Positions 36,825-43,570 of a DNA stretch of 64,000 bases are shown here, piece after piece (positions within the stretch are counted from its first letter, which is position 1; each line of letters opens with the position of its first letter). The translations under genes and the position numbers were made by a program. The stretch lies in contig CP108521.1 in NCBI GenBank assembly GCA_035999765.1, positions 4,402,001 through 4,466,000 on the forward strand, given 5' to 3'. The DNA is from Streptomyces sp. NBC_01231 (GTDB taxonomy: Bacteria > Actinomycetota > Actinomycetes > Streptomycetales > Streptomycetaceae). The notes under the pieces were generated by a model. That model saw only the letters and a program-made list of their open reading frames with translations. It did not search any database and was not told the DNA's origin.

Positions 36825-37339
36825 GAGGTCCGCTCGCGCACGTCCACCAGGGTGGCGCCGGCGTGGACGACAAGGTCCTTGGGCCGCATGGGAAAGACGG
36901 TGTACGGGGTACCGGCGGCGGCCCACACCACCTCGTGCTCCAGCAGCGACCGGTCGGCGAGCACCCGGGTCCGGGTCCGGTGCCCGAAGGGCGGTACGCC
37001 CCCGATCGCGTACCCCGTCGTCTCCCGTACGACGTCGGCCCTGGCCCGTGTGACCTTGTCCGCGCCGAGCGCCTCGCGGACCAGCTCCAGGTCCACCCGG
37101 GAGGCGCCGTCCATCAGCACCAGCACCGGCACCCCGTCGGCCGCGAAGATCAGCGACTTGCAGATCTCGCTCAACTCGCATCCGAGCGCCGCGGCGGCCT
37201 CGGCGGCGGTGCGGGTGGCGTCGGGGAAGCGGCGGATCCGGTGGGTCACCTCGTCGAGCCCCAGCTCACGCAGGGCTTCGGCGAAACGGGGGTGGGCTTC
37301 GGAGCCCTCGGGGCGGGCGTCGGGCGCGGGCGTCGTCAT
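36821..37339 (-). CDS. YbaK/EbsC family aminoacyl-tRNA deacylase
   Basis: A 172-residue YbaK/ProX-type protein, which hydrolyses wrongly charged tRNAs in trans. Family features include CELSEICKSLIF with the conserved Lys, DGASRVDLELVREALGADKV, and GYAIGGVPPFGHRT (about 112-125). The ATG at 37339 was preferred to an upstream start that would run through repetitive DNA. Coupled to the EamA gene downstream by a GTGA overlap. Confidence 0.9.
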   Translation of the reverse strand: MTTPAPDARPEGSEAHPRFAEALRELGLDEVTHRIRRFPDATRTAAEAAAALGCELSEICKSLIFAADGVPVLVLMDGASRVDLELVREALGADKVTRARADVVRETTGYAIGGVPPFGHRTRTRVLADRSLLEHEVVWAAAGTPYTVFPMRPKDLVVHAGATLVDVRERTS

Positions 37340-37743
37340 GGACGGCACGCTAGTGGCGGGTGTACGGGACACGCGAACGGGTTCTCTGTCGGTGTCGCGA
37401 GCGGATTCTCCGTCTGGGACGCGCGCGCATTCACTGTCAGGAGGCGTGCGGTTCACTGTCCGTGGCGCCAGCGGGTTCACCTGTTTCTTGCGAGGAGGCC
37501 CCGGTGTTCACGCCGGGTGGAATCGCATCCGGGTGTCGCGACGCGGAGTGTTGCCGTATCAGGGCGCGGAGCGTTCGTACTGCTGCCGGTATCGCCGGGG
37601 TGTTGCGAACGCGTGTGCCTGTGGTCGCTGGTCGGGGTGGTGGCTGTGGGTTTGGGGTGCGTGTGTGCGGCTGTCGTACATACGGTCCTTCGCAGGGGTG
37701 AGGACGGCATCGTGTCGGGGCCGGGGCACTGTGAGGGGGCGAG
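37340..37743. other. gene-free region with degenerate repeats, probable left flank of the TnpB element
   Basis: About 400 bp without a credible gene. From about 37370 to 37495 there are five imperfect units of 21-27 bp with a core like GCGGRTTCWCTGTC. From 37500 onward several short dyads occur (for example CCGG-TAT-CGCCGG around 37586-37597). The left end of the tnpB element must lie here, but I could not fix its boundary. Confidence 0.5.
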
Positions 37744-38964
37744 ATGGCGCAGGCGGCGGTCGCTGTGGAGGGCGGGCATGCCCGCTACACGTACCGGCTG
37801 CGCGTGTCGTCCACGGCTCGCACCGCGCTGGTGGGGGAGTGGGACCGGTGCCGCTGGGTGTGGAACGAGTGTGTCGCCAAGTCCAGGGCCGTACACCTGC
37901 ACAACAAGGCGGCCGGCCAGAAGGCCACGTGCGGTCCGGCGCAGCTCGACAGGATGCTGACCGAGGCCCGCGCCCGTACGCCGTGGCTGCGTGAGGGCTC
38001 ATCGGTTGTCCAGCAGCAGGTCATCCGCGACTTCGGCCGCTCCCGCGCCAAGGCGCACAAGGACATCCGCGAGCGCCTGCCCATGGCGCGCCGGGCCGGG
38101 ATGCCGAAGTGGAAATCCAAACGCGAGGCGCTGGCGACCCTCAACTACACCAAGCGCGGGTTCCGGTTGAAGGACGGCCGGCTGCACCTGGCCGGGGGCA
38201 TCGTAGTGACGGTGGTGTGGTCGCGGGACCTGCCGGAGGAGCCGTCCTCGGTGCGCGTGTACCAGGACAGCCTCGGGCACTGGTACGCCTCGTTCGTCGT
38301 CCCCGCCCAGGTCCAGCCGCTGCCGGAGACCGGTCGGGTACTGGGTGTTGACTGGGGTGTGAAGGAGACCGCGACCACCACGTCCGACGCGTACGACCTG
38401 CCGCACCCCGGGCACGGCAGGAAGGCCCAGAAGAAGCTGACGCGGTACGACCGGATGATGGCCCGCCGCAAGCCCAAGAAGGGACAACCCGCGTCGAAGG
38501 GCTACCGCGAGGCGAAGAGACTGCGGGCGAAGGCGTACAAGAAGGTCGCCAGGCAGCGTGAGGACACCGGCCGCAAGTGGGCCAAGAAGGTGGTCCGCGA
38601 CCACGACGCCATCGCGGTCGAGGACTTCCGCCCGAAGTTCCTGGCCAGGACCACCATGGCCCGCAAGGCCGCCGACGCCGCCATCGGGGCCACCAAGGCC
38701 GCTCTGCTGGCGATGGGCCGCAAGCACGGGCGGGACATCCGCCTGGTCCACCCCGCGCACACCACGATGGACTGCGGGCACTGCGATGCGAGAGCCAAGC
38801 ACGCTTTGCCGCTGGGAGAGCGCACCTACACCTGCACCGCATGCGGAACCGTGTCCCCACGGGACAAGAACTCCGCACGCGTGATGCTCGTCCGGGCTGG
38901 TCTCAACCCGGCTGGTGCTGATGGCGGAAGACCTCCTGGAGCGCAGCTCCAAGAGGCGGCCTGA
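37744..38964 (+). CDS. tnpB: TnpB RNA-guided nuclease of an IS200/IS605-type element
   Basis: A 406-residue OrfB/TnpB protein. TnpB enzymes use a noncoding RNA from the element's right end to cut DNA and help the element persist. All nuclease parts are present: N-terminal WED/REC-like segment (EWDRCRWVWNECV), RuvC-I Asp203 in GVDWGVKET, RuvC-II Glu293 in AVEDFRPKF, a four-Cys zinc finger (344, 347, 364, 367) and RuvC-III Asp374 in SPRDKNSARV. No tnpA transposase is adjacent, so it is an IS1341-type, non-autonomous unit or moves in trans. ATG follows GAGGGGG. The gene is intact, which suggests it is still functional. Confidence 0.93.
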   Translation: MAQAAVAVEGGHARYTYRLRVSSTARTALVGEWDRCRWVWNECVAKSRAVHLHNKAAGQKATCGPAQLDRMLTEARARTPWLREGSSVVQQQVIRDFGRSRAKAHKDIRERLPMARRAGMPKWKSKREALATLNYTKRGFRLKDGRLHLAGGIVVTVVWSRDLPEEPSSVRVYQDSLGHWYASFVVPAQVQPLPETGRVLGVDWGVKETATTTSDAYDLPHPGHGRKAQKKLTRYDRMMARRKPKKGQPASKGYREAKRLRAKAYKKVARQREDTGRKWAKKVVRDHDAIAVEDFRPKFLARTTMARKAADAAIGATKAALLAMGRKHGRDIRLVHPAHTTMDCGHCDARAKHALPLGERTYTCTACGTVSPRDKNSARVMLVRAGLNPAGADGGRPPGAQLQEAA

Positions 38965-38969
38965 GCCAG

Positions 38970-39002
38970 GAATCACCTCCCTTCAGGGAGGTGAGGATTC
39001 AA
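38970..39002 (+). ncRNA. right-end hairpin, likely 3' scaffold of the TnpB guide RNA
   Basis: The stem-loop at 38970-39000 follows the tnpB stop by 5 bp. In characterised systems the guide RNA overlaps the tnpB 3' end, ends at the right boundary, and the next 16-20 nt act as guide; here these would start at 39003. The GGAGGTG in the 3' arm also serves as a strong ribosome site for the ATG at 39002. RNA identity is inferred; only the terminal hairpin is marked. Confidence 0.5.
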
Positions 39003-39490
39003 TGTCAGTGGTGGATGTCATGATCGGCCCTATGGGAGTTCTCTACGGCTACTACAGCGCCGCCGATGACCAGGACGCCGGCCGGGCGATCGTCCGCGAG
39101 GACGAGCAGCCCAGCGGGACGGGTTACGACCAGTTCGTGCTCAAGGGCATCGACCCGGTGGCCAACCTGCTGCCCGCCGAGTCCCTGATAACCGGCCGTT
39201 CTCAGGACGAAGTCAAGGCCGATCCCCGACACGGTCACCTGGTCGCCATGGTGGGAGACGGCGAGATCGTCAGCGTGTCGCTCACCGACACCTTCCGTGA
39301 CGCCCTCGTGAGCTTCGACCCGGCGTTGTTCGACGCCGTCGCCCAGGGCTGGTCCGTCTCGGACGCCTTCGACTCGCCACCGGACAAGGACACCGTGGAC
39401 GACCTGGCCGCGTTCCTGCGCGAGTTGACCGACCTCGCCCAGCGGGCCACCGCCAAGGGGCACCGCCTGTACTGCTGGATCTGCCCTTAG
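39002..39490 (+). CDS. DUF1877 (YfbM-like) protein
   Basis: A 162-residue protein containing MGVLYGYYSAADDQDAGRAI and a hydrophilic helical body, the form of DUF1877/YfbM proteins, whose function is unknown. The usual family start corresponds to the ATG at 39032. The ATG at 39002 adds ten residues (MSVVDVMIGP) and has a near-perfect GGAGGTG site supplied by the right-end hairpin of the TnpB element, whereas no site precedes 39032. The insertion therefore seems to have replaced the gene's own leader. Confidence 0.8.
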   Translation: MSVVDVMIGPMGVLYGYYSAADDQDAGRAIVREDEQPSGTGYDQFVLKGIDPVANLLPAESLITGRSQDEVKADPRHGHLVAMVGDGEIVSVSLTDTFRDALVSFDPALFDAVAQGWSVSDAFDSPPDKDTVDDLAAFLRELTDLAQRATAKGHRLYCWICP

Positions 39491-39611
39491 ACCGGACCCG
39501 CCGCCATCGCCGTTTCCGTCGCCGTTCGAAGCCGACGCCCGTTCCACGCCGCGGAGTCCGAGCACCGGACGACCCGTTGTGAGAGCGCTCCCCACTGGGC
39601 AGGATGCGGCG

Positions 39612-40244
39612 ATGACCTCAGTACCCGCCATACGTCCGTACCGACCCGAAGACCGCGAAGCCCTCGACGACATCTGCGTCCGCACCGCGCACGCCGGCCA
39701 GGACAGCCGCCCCCACTACACCGACCCGACCATCTTCCCGGCGATCTTCGCGGCGCCGTACGCCCATCTCGAACCGGACCTGGCGTTCGTCCTGGACGAC
39801 GGGCACGGTCAGGCCGTCGGGTACGTCCTCGGCACCGCGGACACACCCCGTTTCGTCGAGGACTACCGGGCGAAGTGGCTGCCGTGGGTCGCCGAGAGGT
39901 ACCCGGAGCCGAGCGCCCCGCCGCGCACCCCGGACGAGGAGATCGTCCCCCTCCTCCACCATCCGGAGCGCATGCTGGTGCCGGAGGTCGCCGCGTACCC
40001 CGCCCACCTCCACATCGACCTGCTCCCCGAGTGGCAGGGACGCGGCTACGGGCGGGCCCTGATGGCGACCTTCCTCGACGCGCTGCACAAGAAGGGCGTA
40101 CCGGCCGTGCATCTCTCCATGGTCACCGCCAACGCCTCCGCCCGGGCCTTCTACGACCGTCTCGGGTTCGACGAGATCGAGGTGCCCGGTGCCGATCCGG
40201 GTGTCACCTACCTCGGACGTGAGACGCGAGACGCGAAACAGTAG
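39612..40244 (+). CDS. GNAT family N-acetyltransferase
   Basis: A 210-residue acetyltransferase. The start reads IRPYRPEDREALDDIC, the acetyl-CoA loop is PEWQGRGYGRALM (about 137-149), and the C-terminal VTANASARAFYDRLGFDEIEV is the usual motif B with catalytic Tyr. The middle resembles O-GlcNAcase-associated GNATs of bacteria (FRPHYTDPT-type segment is seen as SRPHYTDPT). ATG follows a weak site. Substrate unknown. The gene is alone between DUF1877 and a convergent MMPL exporter. Confidence 0.85.
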   Translation: MTSVPAIRPYRPEDREALDDICVRTAHAGQDSRPHYTDPTIFPAIFAAPYAHLEPDLAFVLDDGHGQAVGYVLGTADTPRFVEDYRAKWLPWVAERYPEPSAPPRTPDEEIVPLLHHPERMLVPEVAAYPAHLHIDLLPEWQGRGYGRALMATFLDALHKKGVPAVHLSMVTANASARAFYDRLGFDEIEVPGADPGVTYLGRETRDAKQ

Positions 40245-40357
40245 CCATACAGGAACTGCTCGACCAGCTGCTCATCCCGCTCGGCGGGCTGGACGATCCG
40301 CGGACCGACGATCTGCAGCGCACCCTCACCGCGCTCCTGGACACCCCGCTGGGCTGA
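40241..40357 (+). pseudogene. possible C-terminal gene remnant
   Basis: Immediately after the GNAT gene, a frame without a start codon reads ELLDQLLIPLGGLDDPRTD and continues to a stop at 40355-40357 with good Streptomyces codon use. It could be the tail of a lost regulator or enzyme. No upstream partner is seen. Confidence 0.25.
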
Positions 40358-40366
40358 GACGAGGAA

Positions 40367-40408
40367 GGCCGGTGAGGGCGCCCCGTCCACGCGGAGCCCT
40401 CACCGGCC
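40367..40408 (-). terminator. hairpin terminator after the MMPL gene
   Basis: A perfect 13-bp stem (40367-40379 with 40396-40408) and 16-nt loop, about 36 bp past the MMPL stop on the minus strand. Symmetry means it may also stop plus-strand transcripts. Confidence 0.65.
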
Positions 40409-40444
40409 GGTCAAGCACGGAAGCAGGGTGTGTCAGAGGGTGCG

Positions 40445-42688
40445 TCAGACCCCTACCAGCTCGCGGTCGTCGTCCGCATGGCCATCGTCCCGCCGCTTGT
40501 CGTCGTCCAGGGTGCGCAGCCCCTCACCCTCGACGTCCACGTTCGGCAGCGCGCGGTCCAGCCACTTCGGCAGCCACCAGGCCTTCTTGCCGAGCAGCGC
40601 GAGCACCGCCGGGACGATGGCCATGCGGACGACGAACGCGTCGAAGAAGACGGCGATCGCGAGGCCGAAGCCGATCATCTTGATCATCGACTCGCTGGAG
40701 CTGATGAAGCCGCCGAAGACGGCCATCATGATGACCGCGGCCGCGGCCACCACCCGGGCGCTGTGCCTGAAGCCGGTCACCACGGCCTGGCCCGGCGACT
40801 CGCCGTGGACGTACGCCTCCCGCATGCGGGTCACGAGGAACACCTCGTAGTCCATCGCGAGACCGAAGACCACGCCCACCATGAAGATCGGCATCATCGA
40901 CATGATCGGACCGGTCTGTTCGACGCCGATCAAGCCGGAGAGCCAGCCCCACTGGAAGACCGCGACGACGGCACCGAGTGCGGCGAGCACGCTGAGCAGG
41001 AAGCCGAGGGCCGCCTTCAGCGGGACCAGGATGGACCGGAAGACCACGATCAGAAGCAGGAAGGCCAGGCCCACCACCAGACCCAGATACGGGATCAGGG
41101 CGTCGTTGAGCTTCTGCGAGAAGTCGATGTTCATCGCGGTCGTGCCGGTGACCAGTACCTCCGCGCCCGTGTCCGCCTTGACGTCGGCACCCGCGCCACG
41201 GATGGAGTGGACCAGGTCCTCGGTCTGGACGGAGGACGGCTTGGAGCCGGGGATGACGGTGATCGTCGCGGTGTCGCCGGCCTTGTTGAACGCCGCCGGA
41301 GTCACCGTCACGACGTCCTTGAGGCCCTTGACCCCATCGGTCACCGCGGTGGCCGCCGTCTTGGGGTCGTCGCTGTTCTTGGCGTCGACCACGATCATCA
41401 GGGGGCCGTTGAAGCCGGGGCCGAAGCCCTCCGACAGCAGGTCGTACGCCCGACGCTGCGTCGTGGACGTCGGCTGCGAGCCGTCGTCCGGCAGCCCCAG
41501 CTCCAGCTGGGTGGCCGGGACGGCGATCGCCCCGAGACCGACGACGCCGAGCAGCAGCACGGCGGCCGGACGGCGGATGACGAAGCCGGCCCAGCGGGTG
41601 CCCATGCCGGGCTTGGCCGGCACCTGAGAGGCCTTCTCGGTCTCGCCGACCTTGTCGCGCTTCCCGCGCTTCTCGCCCGCCGGACGGATCTTCCGGCCGG
41701 CGTATCCGAGGAGCGCCGGGATCATGGTCAGCGCGATGAGGACGGCCACCACGACCGTGCCCGCCGCCGCGAGGCCCATCTTGGTCAGCATCGGAACGCC
41801 GACGACCGAGAGGCCCGCCAGCGCGATCACGACCGTGAGACCCGCGAAGACCACCGCGGAGCCGGCGGTGCCGGTGGCCCGGCCTGCCGCTTCCTCTCGG
41901 TCGCGGCCGTCGGCCAGCTCGCCCCGGTACCGGGAGACGATGAACAGGGCGTAGTCGATACCGACCGCGAGACCGATCATCAACGCGAGCGTGGAGGTGG
42001 TGTCGCCGAGGTCGAGCGCGTTGGCGAAGGCGGTGATGGTGGAGACGCCGATACCGACGCCGATGATCGCCGTCAGCAGCGGCAGTCCGGCCGCGACCAG
42101 CGAGCCCAGGGTGACGACGAGGACGACCGCGGCGATGGCGAGGCCGATGACCTCACCGACCGCCCCCGGCTCGGCCCCGGCCTGGAGCGCGTCGCCTCCG
42201 ACGTCGACGGTCAGCCCGGTGGCTCGGGCCTCGTCGCCGGCCGCCTCGAGGGCGTCCCTGGTCGTGTCCGCCAGTTCCATGCCGGGGAGCTTGTACTTCA
42301 CGGAGGTGTAGGCGACCGTTCCGTCCTTGCTCACGGCGTGCGTCGTGAAGGGATCGGTGACGGAGACGACCTCGGAGCCGTCGCCCAGTTCCTTGACGGT
42401 CCTGTCGACGGTCGCCTTGTTGTCGGCGTCCGTCATCTTCTGGCCCTCGGGTGCCTTGAAGACGATGCGGCCGGTCGCGCCGTCCGCGCCGGCGCCGGGG
42501 AAACGCTGTTCCAGGAGGTCGAAGGCTTTCTGCGCCTCGGTCCCGGGGATGGAGAAGGAGGTGGTTCCGGCGGCTGGGGCGCTGGCCGCGCCGACGCCCG
42601 CGAGGGTCAGCAGGGCGACCCATATCAGGGCGACGACATGCCGTCGCCGGAAGGCGAGTCGGCCGAGTTTGTACAGGAACGTGGCCAC
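40445..42688 (-). CDS. MMPL family RND-type exporter
   Basis: A 747-residue membrane exporter of the MMPL (mycobacterial membrane protein large) group, which uses the proton gradient to move lipids or toxic compounds outward. It has twelve transmembrane helices in two halves, each with a large outer domain. The proton-relay motifs are GLAVGIDYALF in the first half and GLAMDYEVFLV in the second. The N terminus LYKLGRLAFRRRHVVALIW is typical. GTG at 42686-42688 has GGGAGACG upstream. The TetR gene 123 bp upstream on the same strand is its likely repressor. Substrate unknown. Confidence 0.93.
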   Translation of the reverse strand: MATFLYKLGRLAFRRRHVVALIWVALLTLAGVGAASAPAAGTTSFSIPGTEAQKAFDLLEQRFPGAGADGATGRIVFKAPEGQKMTDADNKATVDRTVKELGDGSEVVSVTDPFTTHAVSKDGTVAYTSVKYKLPGMELADTTRDALEAAGDEARATGLTVDVGGDALQAGAEPGAVGEVIGLAIAAVVLVVTLGSLVAAGLPLLTAIIGVGIGVSTITAFANALDLGDTTSTLALMIGLAVGIDYALFIVSRYRGELADGRDREEAAGRATGTAGSAVVFAGLTVVIALAGLSVVGVPMLTKMGLAAAGTVVVAVLIALTMIPALLGYAGRKIRPAGEKRGKRDKVGETEKASQVPAKPGMGTRWAGFVIRRPAAVLLLGVVGLGAIAVPATQLELGLPDDGSQPTSTTQRRAYDLLSEGFGPGFNGPLMIVVDAKNSDDPKTAATAVTDGVKGLKDVVTVTPAAFNKAGDTATITVIPGSKPSSVQTEDLVHSIRGAGADVKADTGAEVLVTGTTAMNIDFSQKLNDALIPYLGLVVGLAFLLLIVVFRSILVPLKAALGFLLSVLAALGAVVAVFQWGWLSGLIGVEQTGPIMSMMPIFMVGVVFGLAMDYEVFLVTRMREAYVHGESPGQAVVTGFRHSARVVAAAAVIMMAVFGGFISSSESMIKMIGFGLAIAVFFDAFVVRMAIVPAVLALLGKKAWWLPKWLDRALPNVDVEGEGLRTLDDDKRRDDGHADDDRELVGV

Positions 42689-42811
42689 GAAGGCGTCTCC
42701 CGGTCAGGTCGTGGTCTCTTCAGGGCAGGGGTGATCAGCCCGGTGGGTGGCAGGGCTGATCGGCCCGACGACTTGAGCGGTGGCGTCAGGTTGGGCGGAC
42801 CGTGGGGACGG

Positions 42812-43417
42812 TCAGGTGGTGGTGGGCGCGCAGAGGGCGGGGAGGACCACTGCGTCGATGTACGAAAGAAGGAAGCTCTGCGTCGGCGGTTGCTCGTCGA
42901 GCAGCGTGCGGGCGGCGAACGCTCCGATCATCATGTGCATCATGAACTGGGCCGCCGGGCTGTCCGCACGGACCTCGCCCCGGTCGATCGCCCGGTCCAG
43001 CACACGACGGAACTCCGCCATCTCCGGCTCGATGAGATGTGCCTTGAACGCCTTCAGGAGGTCCGGGTTGCCGTGGACCGCCATGGCCAGACCCCGCATC
43101 AGCGCGGAGTTCTGCTCCATCTGGCAGTCGTCCGAGCGCATCGTGAGAGCGTGCAGGTCACCCCTGAGCGACCCCGTGTCGATCTCCCCGAGGGAGCCAC
43201 CCGGCTTGCTGTGCCGGACCGCCTTCGCCACCAGTTCGGGCTTGCCGCCCCACTGACGGTAGAGCGTGGCCTTGCTGGACCGGGTGCGGGCGGCGACGGC
43301 GTCCATGGTGAGGGCGTCGTAGCCGACCTCGCGGAGCAGGTCGAGCACGGCCGTGTACAGCTCGGCCTCGCGCTCGGGTGTGATCCGACTGCGACGCGCC
43401 GTTGCTGCCTCAGCCAC
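42812..43417 (-). CDS. TetR family repressor of the MMPL exporter
   Basis: A 201-residue TetR regulator. The helix-turn-helix is LTMDAVAARTRSSKATLYRQWGGK near residues 35-60; the C-terminal part is all-helical for ligand binding. I chose the GTG at 43415-43417 because GGAAGGTG lies 6 nt upstream; an in-frame ATG at 43456 has no ribosome site. It is transcribed ahead of the MMPL gene and divergently from the tricorn gene, with a strong palindrome in the shared promoter region, so it likely controls itself and the exporter. Confidence 0.9.
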   Translation of the reverse strand: MAEAATARRSRITPEREAELYTAVLDLLREVGYDALTMDAVAARTRSSKATLYRQWGGKPELVAKAVRHSKPGGSLGEIDTGSLRGDLHALTMRSDDCQMEQNSALMRGLAMAVHGNPDLLKAFKAHLIEPEMAEFRRVLDRAIDRGEVRADSPAAQFMMHMMIGAFAARTLLDEQPPTQSFLLSYIDAVVLPALCAPTTT

Positions 43418-43482
43418 TCTGCTCACCTTCCAGGTCCGAACCACGGTTTCGTACATGACGAATGTATCGCACCCTCAAGCGA

Positions 43483-43499
43483 AACGAAACGGTTTCGTT
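43483..43499. promoter_or_regulatory. TetR operator palindrome
   Basis: AACGAAACGGTTTCGTT is a perfect 8-1-8 palindrome 66 bp upstream of the TetR start, and 71 bp upstream of the divergent tricorn gene. A smaller TACAT-N5-ATGTA dyad lies at 43452-43466. Confidence 0.65.
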
Positions 43500-43570
43500 C
43501 GTGTTGTGGGTCACGGGCCGGGCAATAGTCATAAGTTGCTCCGGTTCGTCCCCAGGAAAAGCATGGGGAG

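Larger units (their letters stand above)
37744..39002 (+). mobile_element. TnpB-only IS200/IS605-type element (left end undefined)
   Basis: The element comprises tnpB and its right end. The latter is a hairpin with an 8-bp stem (38974-38981 with 38986-38993), TTCA loop and outer GAAT/ATTC pairing, ending in GGATTCAA at 38995-39002. Hairpins ending this way are typical right ends of these elements. The left boundary lies somewhere upstream of 37744 and was not located. Confidence 0.7.

Noticed and set aside
37340..39490. CRISPR array near the TnpB gene
   Set aside because: The repeats at 37370-37495 are irregular in length and sequence, and no cas genes are present.
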